27,550 nt of DNA from Pseudomonadota bacterium (GTDB lineage: Bacteria; Pseudomonadota; Gammaproteobacteria; Xanthomonadales; Xanthomonadaceae): positions 1 to 27,550 of the forward strand of contig JAEWGI010000033.1 of the NCBI GenBank assembly GCA_023388355.1. The letters run 5' to 3'. Positions 6,513 to 16,635 of the stretch are shown here, in pieces. A program made the position numbers and the translations under genes. Every line of letters starts with the position of its first letter. Positions within the stretch are counted from its first letter, which is position 1. Below the pieces are notes generated by a model, which saw nothing but the letters and a program-made list of their open reading frames with translations, ran no database searches and was not told the DNA's origin.

Positions 6513-8642
6513 TCAGTCCGCCAGCACCCGCACCGGCAGATCGGTCGCTCCACGGGCGCGGTTGCCGGCGGCGTCCTCGCCCAGCGCGCGGACGATGTAG
6601 TCGCCCGCGGGCAGCGATCCCGGCTGCCAGGAATCCTGCGCCACGTCGTCGCCACGCACCCGGTTGCTGGCCACGTACAGGAAGCGGGTGCGCGACGCGC
6701 CGTGCACGGTGATGCCGCTGTCGGCGGCGTAGGCGATCTTCACCGCGCCCGGATGTGCCGGCATGCGCGAGAAGTCGAGGTTCATGGCCGGCCGCTCGAA
6801 GCCCGGCGCCGGTCGGCCATCGGCGTACAGCAGCTGGTAACCGATGCGATGCAGCCCCAGCCGGCGCCGCGGCAGGTTGCCGTCGACCTGGTCCCAGGCC
6901 TCGACCACCACCTGCACTCCGCCGCCCTCGCGCGGCACCAGCACGCGCCCGTCCCGGCGCTCGCGCAGCGGCGCTCCGGCATCGTCGAGCAGCGAGACCG
7001 CATCGATGCGCGGCGGCACGCTGTCGCTGTAGTTGCGGAAGCCCAGCCGCACCGCGTTGTGCTGGTGGCCGTGGGGGCCGACGATCAGGTGCGCATGCGC
7101 CTGCGCGTTGACCGTGCCCAGCGCGTCGCCCGGTTCGAAGCGCGCGCCGCGCATGATGCGCACGGACGTTGCACGCCCGTCGCCGTCGCGCTCGATCAGG
7201 AAGCGTGAAGGATCGAGGTTGCGTTCCTGCGCGGTGCGACCGACGCGCATGTGCAGGTAGGTCAGCTCGTCGACCGTGATGCCCTCGGCCTGTCCGCCGA
7301 AGCTGAAGGCGGCGAGTGGACTGGTCACCTTGCCGCCGGCGATCGACAGGACCGGCGTGCCGACATCGGCGCGCACGTCCAGGCCGTTGTGCAGGTGGCT
7401 GCGGCTTTCGCCGCTGAAGTTGCCGCGCACCTCGCCCAGGGTGCCGACGATCTCGTGCCAGCCGTGCTGCGGCGCGAACGGCCAGCGCTGCGCGGTCTGC
7501 GGCAGCGCGCGCGATGGCGAAGGGCCAACCGGGCCGTCGGCGGGCGCTTCGTCCCCGCGCGACGCGATCCGATGCAGGCGATGACCCGACGCATCGGCCA
7601 GCAGCAGGCTGCCGTCGGCTTCCAGCCACAGCGCCGAGGGACGCGCGAACCAGGGGCCGGCGCCGCCACCGACCAGCACCCGCGAACGGCCGTCGGCAGA
7701 GACCTGAAGCACGCGCCCGGGCGAAAGTTCGGCGACATACAGCGCGCCGTCGTGGGTGGCCGCGAGCGCGAGCGGACGCACCGGTTCGGGTGCGTCCCAG
7801 CCACTCGCCCGCCAGGTGTGCACCGCGCCCTCGGTCCCGATCCAGCGCAGCGCGCGGTTGCCGGTGTCGGCGATCCAGAGCCGGCCGTCGCCGGCCACGG
7901 CCACCGCGGTGGGCGTGTGGAAACGCGCCAGCATCGCCAGCCCGTCGACGAAGGCCGGCTCCGCACCACCGGCCAGCGTGCGCACGCGGCCGTCGCGTTC
8001 GATCACGCGGATGCGGTCGTTCCAGGTATCGGCCACGTATACGCGCCCCGCCGCGTCCACCGCCACACCCATCGGTGCGCGGAACTGCGCCAGCGCGCCG
8101 TCACCGTCGCGGAAACCGGGGATGCCGGTGCCCGCCAGCGTGGTCACTTCGCCGTCGCGCGAGATCCTGCGGATGGCGTGGTTGCCGGTGTCGGCCACGT
8201 AGAGGTTGCCGAGGCGGTCGACGGCCAGCGAGGACGGCGTGTGGAACCTCGCCGCGCTGCCGATGCCGTCGGCGAAGCCCTCGACCGAGCCGGCGAACGT
8301 GGTCACGCTGCCGTCGGGGGCGATCCGGCGGATGCGGTTGGCCTCGCCGCCATCGGCGACGAACAGGCTGCCGTCGGGCCCGCGCACCAGGCCCCAGGGC
8401 TCGTCGAAGCGCGCCTGCAGCAGGTGTCCGTCGCGCGCGCCGCGGTGGCCGTCGCCGGCCAGTGGAGCGATCCGCGGCCGCCAGTCGAAGGACGTCGCGG
8501 GCAGGGCCGGCGGCGGGCCGCGCCACCAGTCGCGCAGCGGCTGCCACAACCAGGTCGCCGCCAGCGCGATCGCGGTGAGCGCGGCAACCAGCAGCAGCGC
8601 GCGCCGCAGGCCCGGACGCGCGCGGCCGGTGCGCCGGCTCAA
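6513..8642 (-). CDS. NHL-repeat beta-propeller fused to an M23-type peptidase domain
   Basis: This is a 709-residue protein. Residues about 13-33 are an N-terminal membrane anchor. Residues about 75-360 contain NHL/SMP-30-like blades (LFVADGG, NLYVADTGNHAIRRI, RVYVADTWNDRIRVI, RLWIADTGNRALRWI). Residues about 385-530 form a LytM/M23-like domain with the zinc and catalytic residues in place: His418 and Asp422 in HNGLD, and His516/His518 in AHAH. A beta-rich C-terminal domain follows (about 545-709). It would face the periplasm or be surface-exposed and could cut peptidoglycan cross-links or peptides. Start: TTG 8642 overlaps the rlmI stop (TTGA), and no better start precedes the anchor. Conserved zinc ligands suggest activity. 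The propeller-peptidase combination is unusual, and the substrate is unknown. Confidence 0.8.
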   Translation of the reverse strand: MSRRTGRARPGLRRALLLVAALTAIALAATWLWQPLRDWWRGPPPALPATSFDWRPRIAPLAGDGHRGARDGHLLQARFDEPWGLVRGPDGSLFVADGGEANRIRRIAPDGSVTTFAGSVEGFADGIGSAARFHTPSSLAVDRLGNLYVADTGNHAIRRISRDGEVTTLAGTGIPGFRDGDGALAQFRAPMGVAVDAAGRVYVADTWNDRIRVIERDGRVRTLAGGAEPAFVDGLAMLARFHTPTAVAVAGDGRLWIADTGNRALRWIGTEGAVHTWRASGWDAPEPVRPLALAATHDGALYVAELSPGRVLQVSADGRSRVLVGGGAGPWFARPSALWLEADGSLLLADASGHRLHRIASRGDEAPADGPVGPSPSRALPQTAQRWPFAPQHGWHEIVGTLGEVRGNFSGESRSHLHNGLDVRADVGTPVLSIAGGKVTSPLAAFSFGGQAEGITVDELTYLHMRVGRTAQERNLDPSRFLIERDGDGRATSVRIMRGARFEPGDALGTVNAQAHAHLIVGPHGHQHNAVRLGFRNYSDSVPPRIDAVSLLDDAGAPLRERRDGRVLVPREGGGVQVVVEAWDQVDGNLPRRRLGLHRIGYQLLYADGRPAPGFERPAMNLDFSRMPAHPGAVKIAYAADSGITVHGASRTRFLYVASNRVRGDDVAQDSWQPGSLPAGDYIVRALGEDAAGNRARGATDLPVRVLAD

Positions 8643-9823
8643 TCCAGCACGCGGCAGAACACCGCCTTGAGATAGCGCGATTCCTGCACGTGGGCCAGGA
8701 ACGGATGGTCGGCGCCGGCGCCGGAGACCTTCAGCACCTGCACCGTACGCCCGGCGTAGAACGCGGCGCGGCGCAGCATGTCGAGGAACTGTTCCTCGCT
8801 CACCAGGCCCGTGCACGAGAACGTGGCCAGCAGCCCGCCGGGCTTGACCACGCCCAGCGCCAGCTTGTTCATGTCCAGGTACTTCTTCAGCGCCGGGATC
8901 ACCTGCTCGCGGTCGCGGGTCATCTTGGCCGGGTCGAGGATCACCACGTCGTACTGCTCGCCGGCATTGCCGGCATCGCGCAACCAGGGAAAGATGTCGG
9001 CCTGCACGAAGCGCGGCATCCCGCCGTTCGACTTCAGGCCATTGAGCTTGGCGTTGCCGCGGGCGATCTCGAGCACGTCCGCGTCGATATCGACGCCGAC
9101 CACCTCGCTGGCGCCGCGCACCGCCGCGTACACGCCGAAACCGCCGGTGTTGCAGCACAGGTCGAGCACGCGCCTGCCTTTGCAGCGATGCGAGAGCCAG
9201 TCGCGGTTGTCGCGCTGGTCGGCGAAGAAGCCGGTCTTGTGCGCGCCGGCCGGATCGGCGCGGAAGCGGATGCCGTTCTCGGTGATCACCGCGGCCTGCG
9301 TGCCGGCGGTTTCCCGGAAGTCGAACGATTCCTGCTTCTGCACGTGCTCGTCGGCGAAGCCGTGGAAGCGGCAACCGGGGAACTGGCCGCGCAGCGCGTC
9401 GTGGATCCACTCGCGGTGGCGGAACATGCCGGCGCTGAAGTATTCGACCACCAGCAGGTCGTCGTAGCGGTCGACCACCAGGCCGCTCAGGCCGTCGCCC
9501 TCGCTGTGGACCACGCGCCAGGCGTTGCTGGTGTCGTCCAGGCGCAGCACCTCGCGGCGCAGGCGCACGGCCTCGGCGATCTTCGCGGCGAACCAGGCCG
9601 CGTCGACGGCGACATCGGGATCGGTTTCGAGGATGCGCAGCGCGATGCGCGAATGGCCGTTGTAGAAGCCGCGGCCGATCCACACGCCGTCGGCGCCGAC
9701 GACGTCGACGATGCTGCCGGGCTTCGGCCGCTGGGCGGGTTTCTCGACCAGCTTCTGGAAGATCCAGGGATGGCTGGAGCGCCAGGGGTTGCGCAGGCGG
9801 ATGGTGGGGATGGCGTCGGTCAT
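8639..9823 (-). CDS. rlmI: Class I SAM-dependent rRNA methyltransferase, RlmI-like
   Basis: The 394-residue protein has the size and layout of RlmI, the 23S rRNA m5C1962 methyltransferase (396 aa in E. coli). It has an N-terminal PUA domain (RLRNPWRSSHPWIFQ through GSIVDVVGADGVWIGRGFYN), a central EEHP-like linker domain with HSEGDGLSGLVVDRYDD, then a Rossmann methyltransferase domain with LDLCCNTGGFGVYAA (SAM loop), VDIDADVLEIARGNA, the LDPAKM motif (usually DPPKF), and FSCTGLVSEEQF carrying the catalytic-type cysteine. The DPAK variant is a small departure from the consensus. ATG 9823 aligns with the conserved PUA start; the extension to 9856 adds no conserved sequence. The last base pairs overlap the start of the NHL-M23 gene, so the two are probably co-translated. 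Confidence 0.88.
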   Translation of the reverse strand: MTDAIPTIRLRNPWRSSHPWIFQKLVEKPAQRPKPGSIVDVVGADGVWIGRGFYNGHSRIALRILETDPDVAVDAAWFAAKIAEAVRLRREVLRLDDTSNAWRVVHSEGDGLSGLVVDRYDDLLVVEYFSAGMFRHREWIHDALRGQFPGCRFHGFADEHVQKQESFDFRETAGTQAAVITENGIRFRADPAGAHKTGFFADQRDNRDWLSHRCKGRRVLDLCCNTGGFGVYAAVRGASEVVGVDIDADVLEIARGNAKLNGLKSNGGMPRFVQADIFPWLRDAGNAGEQYDVVILDPAKMTRDREQVIPALKKYLDMNKLALGVVKPGGLLATFSCTGLVSEEQFLDMLRRAAFYAGRTVQVLKVSGAGADHPFLAHVQESRYLKAVFCRVLD

Positions 9824-9867
9824 GGTGGGCAGTTTACGTGGCCACGCCGCTACCACCCGACGAAACT

Positions 9868-9982
9868 CCCTCCCCCGCCAGCGGGGGAGGGTTGGGGTGG
9901 GGGCCAGCCGATCGCCGCGTACTTCACGCGCGCCTGCGGCGCGCGCCCCCCATCCCGGCCTTCCCCCGCAGGCGGGGGAAGG
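9868..9982. repeat. Dispersed copy of the palindromic repeat (B and A palindromes)
   Basis: Palindrome B (CCCTCCCCCGC-CA-GCGGGGGAGGG, 9868-9891) and palindrome A (CCTTCCCCCGC-AG-GCGGGGGAAGG, 9959-9982) lie 91 bp apart, the same spacing as in the array at 1800-2396 but in the opposite orientation. The flanking GTTGGGGTGGGGGCC and CCCCCCATCCCGG stretches also match the array in reverse complement. It occupies the spacer between rlmI and the divergent rhomboid gene. Confidence 0.85.
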
Positions 9983-10029
9983 AGTACGGCCGCCCTTGCA
10001 TCCCCGCGATCCGCCGCCACCCTGTCTGA

Positions 10030-10809
10030 ATGCACCTTCCCGGCCCCGACGAGCCCCACGATCCCGTCGCCCAGCGCGCCGCCGACAAGCGGCGCCTGGC
10101 CAGCGCCCTCAAGCGCAGCCTGGGCTTCGTGCTGCTGCTGGTGATCGTGTTCGGGCTGCAGGGACTGGGCGACCACCGCGCCTTCGCCGTCGCCGCCGGC
10201 ACCGCCCGGGGCCTGGCCGGCATCCTGAGTGGACCGCTGCTGCACGGCTCGCCCGAACACCTGATCGCCAACGCCTCCTCGCTGCTGATCCTGGGCACGC
10301 TGGCACTGGCGGTGTATCCGCGCACCACCCTGCGCGGGCTGCCGCTGATGTGGCTCGGGTCCGGGCTGGGCGCGTGGGCGCTGGGCGATCCCGGCTCCTA
10401 CCACCTCGGAGCCAGCGGCCTGACCCACGGGCTGATGTTCCTGGTGTTCGTGCTGGGGCTGCTGCGCCGCGACCGCGCCTCCATCGCCGCCGGCATGATC
10501 GCGTTCTTCTTCTACGGCGGCATGCTGCTCACCGTGCTGCCGCAGGAGCCGGGCGTGTCCTGGCAGTCGCACCTGGGCGGCGCGCTGGGCGGGATCCTCG
10601 CCGCCTGGCTGCTGCGCCGCAGCGACCCCATCCCGCCGCGCCGCCGCTACAGCTGGGAGATCGAGGAGGAAGAGGCCGAGCGCGCCGCGCAGGCCGAGCG
10701 CGACACCTACGAACCCGGCTCCCCGCGCAACGTGCCGGTGCTGTGGCGGCGCGAGGAGGCGGAGGACGAGCGCGGGGTGGTGCTGCCGTTCCGGCGACCG
10801 GAGGACTGA
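10030..10809 (+). CDS. Rhomboid-family intramembrane serine protease
   Basis: This 259-residue inner-membrane protein has about six hydrophobic helices between residues 31 and 196. The catalytic dyad is present: Ser129 in GASGLTHG and His181 in SHLGGALGG. Asn81 in PEHLIAN supplies the oxyanion-type residue expected in helix 2, and LLHGSPEHLIAN matches the usual HxxxxHLxxN region. Rhomboids cleave transmembrane segments of partner proteins; the substrate is not identifiable. A hydrophilic tail of about 60 residues follows the last helix, very rich in Glu and Arg (EIEEEEAERAAQAERD), likely cytoplasmic. ATG 10030 precedes the conserved region directly; the upstream spacer is the palindromic repeat, so the promoter must lie within or next to it. 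Confidence 0.88.
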   Translation: MHLPGPDEPHDPVAQRAADKRRLASALKRSLGFVLLLVIVFGLQGLGDHRAFAVAAGTARGLAGILSGPLLHGSPEHLIANASSLLILGTLALAVYPRTTLRGLPLMWLGSGLGAWALGDPGSYHLGASGLTHGLMFLVFVLGLLRRDRASIAAGMIAFFFYGGMLLTVLPQEPGVSWQSHLGGALGGILAAWLLRRSDPIPPRRRYSWEIEEEEAERAAQAERDTYEPGSPRNVPVLWRREEAEDERGVVLPFRRPED

Positions 10810-10974
10810 GGCGGGCCGGCGCCCCCGATGTTCGTTCGGACGAAAGGGAGTTGAATGGGATCAATCCCCCCGTTCCTTTTCGACCTCTTTTCGACCGGTG
10901 GCGACCTGCCGCGTGCGATGACGACCGGTGGTAGCATCCGCCCCCGAACGGACTCGATCAAAGGACGACGTCGC

Positions 10975-11784
10975 ATGCTGGACCTGCCCCCACCGGATGC
11001 GTACATCGAAATCGACACTGCGGTCTGGACCCAGGCCGACAGGATCAGCTGGCCTTCGAAGCTGGCGAAGGTGGCGGTGTTCAGGGGAAGCGCGGATTCC
11101 CGGCATGAGGCCCTGAGGGCAGCGCCCGGACCATACGAGGCGGCGTCCGGGCTGCTGGGCGACCAGTTGATCGTCGTACTGGGAACGGGCCCGGGACACG
11201 AGCGCGGCAGCGAGGCCTGGAACTACCTGGCCACGCGCGAGGCGTTCAAGCTCGTCGTCCATTTCCACGGCATGAGGATTCCGCATGTCTACCAGGACGC
11301 CGGCGCGGCCCTGTGGGGGCGCGAGTTCCAGGCAAGCCAGTTCGCGCCGCTGCTCCAGGCCATCGACTCGATGCATCGCGACGCGCAGGCATCGGCCGAC
11401 CAGGTCGCCTGCGATGCGCTCGTGGATTCCCATGAACAGCTGGACATGTATCAGCAGCTGTTCTTCGCCAACCTTGCCTACTGGACCTGGCCGAGCGAGT
11501 TCTACGCCTACGCGACGAGCTCAAGCGACAGCCTCGAGGCGTTCGCCCGGCGTTCCCGGGCATGGTTCGGCGACAGGGTCGACGGCTACCCGCTCGATAC
11601 CGGGGTGAAGGTGGTGCAGCTGCTGGAGAAGCAGCTTCGGCGCGACGAGTGGCAGGCGCGCGCGGTGAAGGGCGAGTCGCTGCTGGCGATCCTTTCCGAC
11701 ACCTACTGGTGCGATCTGGAGCTCGACGAGGGTTCGAGTACCCAACTCGACGGCCTGCCCTTCCCGATGCCCGCAGACGAGTGA
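10975..11784 (+). CDS. Hypothetical protein of unknown family (269 aa)
   Basis: I do not recognise this protein. It is 269 residues, acidic and aromatic-rich, with no signal peptide, no membrane segment and no cysteine cluster, so it is probably soluble and cytoplasmic. Notable segments are LLGDQLIVVLGTGPGH (residues about 60-75, a glycine turn after a beta strand), a predicted helix-rich middle, a WTWPSEFYAYATSS patch and SDTYWCDLELDEG near the end. ATG 10975 is supported by AAGGA at 10961-10965 nine bases upstream; the in-frame ATG at 10855 has none. A possible -10 element TAGCAT lies at 10932-10937. It stands alone between the rhomboid gene and the convergent OmpA-like gene. Coding reality is supported by the RBS, the long open frame and normal GC-rich third positions. 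Confidence 0.7.
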   Translation: MLDLPPPDAYIEIDTAVWTQADRISWPSKLAKVAVFRGSADSRHEALRAAPGPYEAASGLLGDQLIVVLGTGPGHERGSEAWNYLATREAFKLVVHFHGMRIPHVYQDAGAALWGREFQASQFAPLLQAIDSMHRDAQASADQVACDALVDSHEQLDMYQQLFFANLAYWTWPSEFYAYATSSSDSLEAFARRSRAWFGDRVDGYPLDTGVKVVQLLEKQLRRDEWQARAVKGESLLAILSDTYWCDLELDEGSSTQLDGLPFPMPADE

Positions 11785-11904
11785 GCCGGTTCGGCCCCGG
11801 CCACGTCCCGCGCCGACGTTGCGATCCCAGGGCAGGCGCTGCCCCCCGGAGAGAGGGACGCACGCTGATCGTTGCCATTTTGTCCCTGCCGCCTGTTCCC
11901 CGGC

Positions 11905-12717
11905 TCAGGGAATGACCCTGACCTCGACCCGGCGCCGGGATGCGGAAGCCAGCCCGTCACTGCCTTCCAGCGTCGAGGTCGAACCGTCGTGCGCCACCCT
12001 GACCTCGATGCGCTCGCGGTCGATTCCCATCATGTGGATCCAGTTGGCCACGGCGTCGGCGCGCCTGCGTGCAAGCAGGGCGTCCTCCACCAGCACGTGG
12101 CCGGACACGGTCTCGGGCGTGGTCAGCGACCAGCCGGTGACCTCCACCCGGCTGGCATCCACGTCCAAGGCGTACAGCGAGGCCTGGTGGGTGTAGTAGT
12201 CGCTGAGCTGGTAGACGATGAAGTCGCGGCCGTGGTCGAACCAGATCCCGAAGCTGCGTTCGGCATAGGGCCTGGCCGGGAGCTCGCGCGGCTCGTGGAT
12301 CGGCCGGATGTTGCGGGCCGGCAGCTGGAAGCGCACACCCGGATAGCCTTCGGCCGGCAGCATGGCGCGGGTGCACGGCTGCGCGAGCACGGACACGCGC
12401 ACCGGCTCCAGGACCAGCCCGCCGCAGGTGTTGGGCTGCCCGCCGGAGACGCGGCCCTCGACCAGTACGGCGCGGTTCCAGTCGGGCTTGGTCGGCGAAC
12501 GGGTGACGTCGTAGCGCTGGCCGTCCTCCGGGCTGTCGGCCAGCCAGCAGCCGGATTTGCGGCCGGCGTCGGTATTGCGATAGATCGGGCAGGTGACGAA
12601 GCGCAGTTCCGCGCCGCTGTCTTCCGGCGCGGGAGCGGCAGGCGTGGCGCAGGCCGGCACGGCCAGGCCCAGGGCGACTGCCGCGGCCAGCGCGCGCAGA
12701 GGGGCGAACGCGCTCAC
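11905..12717 (-). CDS. OmpA-like periplasmic/outer-membrane protein
   Basis: This 270-residue exported protein has a hydrophobic signal sequence at residues 8-22, ending in VPAC, so it may be a lipoprotein (the lipobox is imperfect) or be cut by signal peptidase I. Residues 40-120 hold four cysteines (43, 57, 98, 115) that could form two disulfides. Residues about 150-270 resemble the OmpA C-terminal domain: VEVTGWSLTTPE, LARRRADAVANWIHMMGIDRERIEVRV, and a terminal SRRRVEVRVIP. The aspartate that usually follows the glycine in the OmpA peptidoglycan site (GYTD) is absent, so diaminopimelate binding may be altered. GTG 12717 overlaps the cytochrome stop (GTGA), implying translational coupling and a shared function with the di-haem protein. 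Confidence 0.78.
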   Translation of the reverse strand: MSAFAPLRALAAAVALGLAVPACATPAAPAPEDSGAELRFVTCPIYRNTDAGRKSGCWLADSPEDGQRYDVTRSPTKPDWNRAVLVEGRVSGGQPNTCGGLVLEPVRVSVLAQPCTRAMLPAEGYPGVRFQLPARNIRPIHEPRELPARPYAERSFGIWFDHGRDFIVYQLSDYYTHQASLYALDVDASRVEVTGWSLTTPETVSGHVLVEDALLARRRADAVANWIHMMGIDRERIEVRVAHDGSTSTLEGSDGLASASRRRVEVRVIP

Positions 12718-14225
12718 AGCGCCTCCATCAGGTGCACCAGATCCTGGATCTCCTGCTCGGAGTAGCCGATGTTGTAGCGGCGGTCGTAGTACTCGATCAC
12801 CTCGCGCAGGGTCCTGGCCGAACCGTTGGAGAAATACGGCGCGCGCGCGGCCAGTCCGCGCAGGGTCTGCAGGGTGATCTTGCCCACGTCGGCGCAGCGG
12901 CCGGTGGTCAGCGCGAATCCCGGATCGTGGGTATGGATGACCCGGCCGTAGTGCGGGTGCGGTTCGCCCGTGCAGGTGATGCGGAACAGCGGCAGGTGCG
13001 GCTGCGGGTCGGCGAACGGCCGGGTGGTGGTACCCAGGTCGACCTGGCCGGGGGCCACGTCCATGCCCATCTGGCTCATGTTGTGGCAGAACGCGCAGCG
13101 GTCCAGGACCGGGTTGCCGAAGCCCATCGGCGAGTTGATGCCGGTGGTGTCGCTGATCAGGAACATGCGCTCGCGGAAGTTGTCCGCGCCGCGCGCCACC
13201 GATTCGCGCCAGGCGCGCTGCTCCGGGGTGAGTCCGGGATCCTGGCCGGCGTCGGCCCAGGCGTTGAATTCGCTCCACAGCGGCACGCCCTGGCTGCCCA
13301 GGCGCCCGGCCGGCGAATCGCGCAGCATCGCCGGGCCGCCCTGGGCGCCACCGCTGTCGAGGTCGCCGCCGATGCGCGAGGACTGCTGCGCGGCGTACAC
13401 GCGCTGCTCGAAATCGGTGATTCGGGCGATGTCCTCCGGCGACAGCTTGCCCTTGAACTCCAGGTGGGTCTGCAGCGCGTCGCGGATCTGCGCCTCCAGG
13501 CTCAGCGAGCGCCGGTCGGCCATCAGGTTGCCGGACACCATCTGCCCGGTCTCCGGGTCGATCGGCAGCGGCTGGCTGCGCTTGGGGTCGACCGCGAAGC
13601 CCATGGCCAGGATGTACTTGAAGTTCGCGACCGGGCGCGGTCGGCGGTACACCGACACCATCGGCTCGGGCGCCTGCAGGCCCCAGCGCGGATTGAGGTT
13701 GCAGCCGGTGGGATCGCGCACGACCTCCAGCTCGAAGTCCGGCACGATCTCGCTGCCGTCGTGGTCGCGCGGCGGCCACGGGCGCGGGATGCGGATCAGG
13801 CCGTGGTCGAGCAGCAGCGAATGCGATTCGCGGCGCTCCTGCGGCAGGTCGGGACAGTTGGATCCGTCGAAGGCGGCGAACAGCGGGTCGTGGTGGCCAC
13901 GCAGGTCCCACTGGCGGCGCACCGAATCGACCGACAGGCTCATCGCATCGGACGGCTGGTGGCAGCTGACGCAGGCCCGGCCGTTGTCGCCCAGCGGCTC
14001 GAAGAAGGGGTGGCCGCGGGTCTCCATCGGGCCGTCGACCAGCAGCACCCGCAGCGAGCCGCTGGCATTGGGGTAGTCGGTGCTTTCCTGCATGACCCGG
14101 CCTTCGCCGGGCCTCCACCACCGGTCCGGCTGGCCGCTGACCGCGAGCGCGGCGACGGCGAGGCTGGCGAGCGCACCGATGGCGAGGAGGGGGCGCAGTG
14201 CGCGGCGGCGTGTCTTGCGGGGCAT
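12714..14225 (-). CDS. MauG-like di-haem c-type cytochrome (peroxidase superfamily)
   Basis: This 503-residue exported protein starts with a basic, hydrophobic export segment (residues 5-30). Two covalent haem sites are visible: CVSCH at 85-89 and CAFCH at 377-381. The C-terminal APYFSNGSARTLREVIEYYD (462-481) is the signature end of the bacterial cytochrome c peroxidase/MauG superfamily. The haems are about 290 residues apart, against roughly 150 in classical CcpA or MauG, because of a large insert containing FDGSNCPDLP, ESHSLLLDHGLIRI and many charged residues. It should catalyse a peroxide- or oxygen-dependent oxidation in the periplasm; the substrate is unknown. ATG 14225 has AGGAA upstream. 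It follows the TonB receptor by 61 bp and is coupled to the OmpA-like gene. Confidence 0.88.
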   Translation of the reverse strand: MPRKTRRRALRPLLAIGALASLAVAALAVSGQPDRWWRPGEGRVMQESTDYPNASGSLRVLLVDGPMETRGHPFFEPLGDNGRACVSCHQPSDAMSLSVDSVRRQWDLRGHHDPLFAAFDGSNCPDLPQERRESHSLLLDHGLIRIPRPWPPRDHDGSEIVPDFELEVVRDPTGCNLNPRWGLQAPEPMVSVYRRPRPVANFKYILAMGFAVDPKRSQPLPIDPETGQMVSGNLMADRRSLSLEAQIRDALQTHLEFKGKLSPEDIARITDFEQRVYAAQQSSRIGGDLDSGGAQGGPAMLRDSPAGRLGSQGVPLWSEFNAWADAGQDPGLTPEQRAWRESVARGADNFRERMFLISDTTGINSPMGFGNPVLDRCAFCHNMSQMGMDVAPGQVDLGTTTRPFADPQPHLPLFRITCTGEPHPHYGRVIHTHDPGFALTTGRCADVGKITLQTLRGLAARAPYFSNGSARTLREVIEYYDRRYNIGYSEQEIQDLVHLMEAL

Positions 14226-14244
14226 GGTGTTCCTGGAAGCAGCA

Positions 14245-14269
14245 AGGGGCCGGCACCGGGCCGGCCCCT
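14245..14269 (-). terminator. Hairpin between the receptor and cytochrome genes
   Basis: AGGGGCCGGC and GCCGGCCCCT form a perfect 10-bp stem with a 5-base loop, 18 bp past the receptor stop codon and 20 bp before the cytochrome start. The downstream sequence on the minus strand (TTGCTGCTTCC) is only mildly T-rich. It may act as a partial terminator or an mRNA stabiliser that sets the receptor/cytochrome ratio. Confidence 0.5.
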
Positions 14270-14286
14270 CGTTCTACGGTCGCAGC

Positions 14287-16428
<2,142 letters not shown>

Positions 16429-16498
16429 CTGGCGTTCCTCCCTTTGGGAACAGGTCTTGATGGGTGCGCCGTGGTCGGTGGCCGACCGGCGCGCACAA

Positions 16499-16536
16499 TT
16501 AGTTATACCTAACAATTGTTCTGAGGTGAACCTAAG
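16499..16536 (-). promoter_or_regulatory. Promoter and operator region of the TonB receptor gene
   Basis: Read on the minus strand, TTCACC (16525-16530), 17 bp and TATAAC (16502-16507) form a good sigma-70 promoter; this AT-rich island is exceptional in the window. AACAATTGTT (16511-16520), a perfect 10-bp palindrome, lies in the spacer. TTAGGT occurs twice on the minus strand (16507-16512 and 16530-16535) at 23-bp spacing, and TTAGTTATACCTAA (16499-16512) is a near-palindrome. This is the expected layout for repression by a dimeric regulator such as the MarR protein encoded just upstream. The assignment is inferred. Confidence 0.65.
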
Positions 16537-16635
16537 TAAAGTTGCGGTGCAGCAATCCGGCCCGCGATGCGGGCGTGGGACACGACGGGACGGGCACCCC
16601 GGGCAGGCCGGGGCGCCGCGCAGGGGAGCGCGGTG

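Noticed and set aside
10831..10844. TTCGTTCGGACGAA hairpin after the rhomboid gene as a terminator
   Set aside because: The stem is only 5 bp and is not followed by a T tract.
11830..11844. GGGCAG-GCG-CTGCCC hairpin between the orphan and OmpA-like genes
   Set aside because: It is a short stem with a 3-base loop and no T tract on either strand; too weak to call as a terminator.
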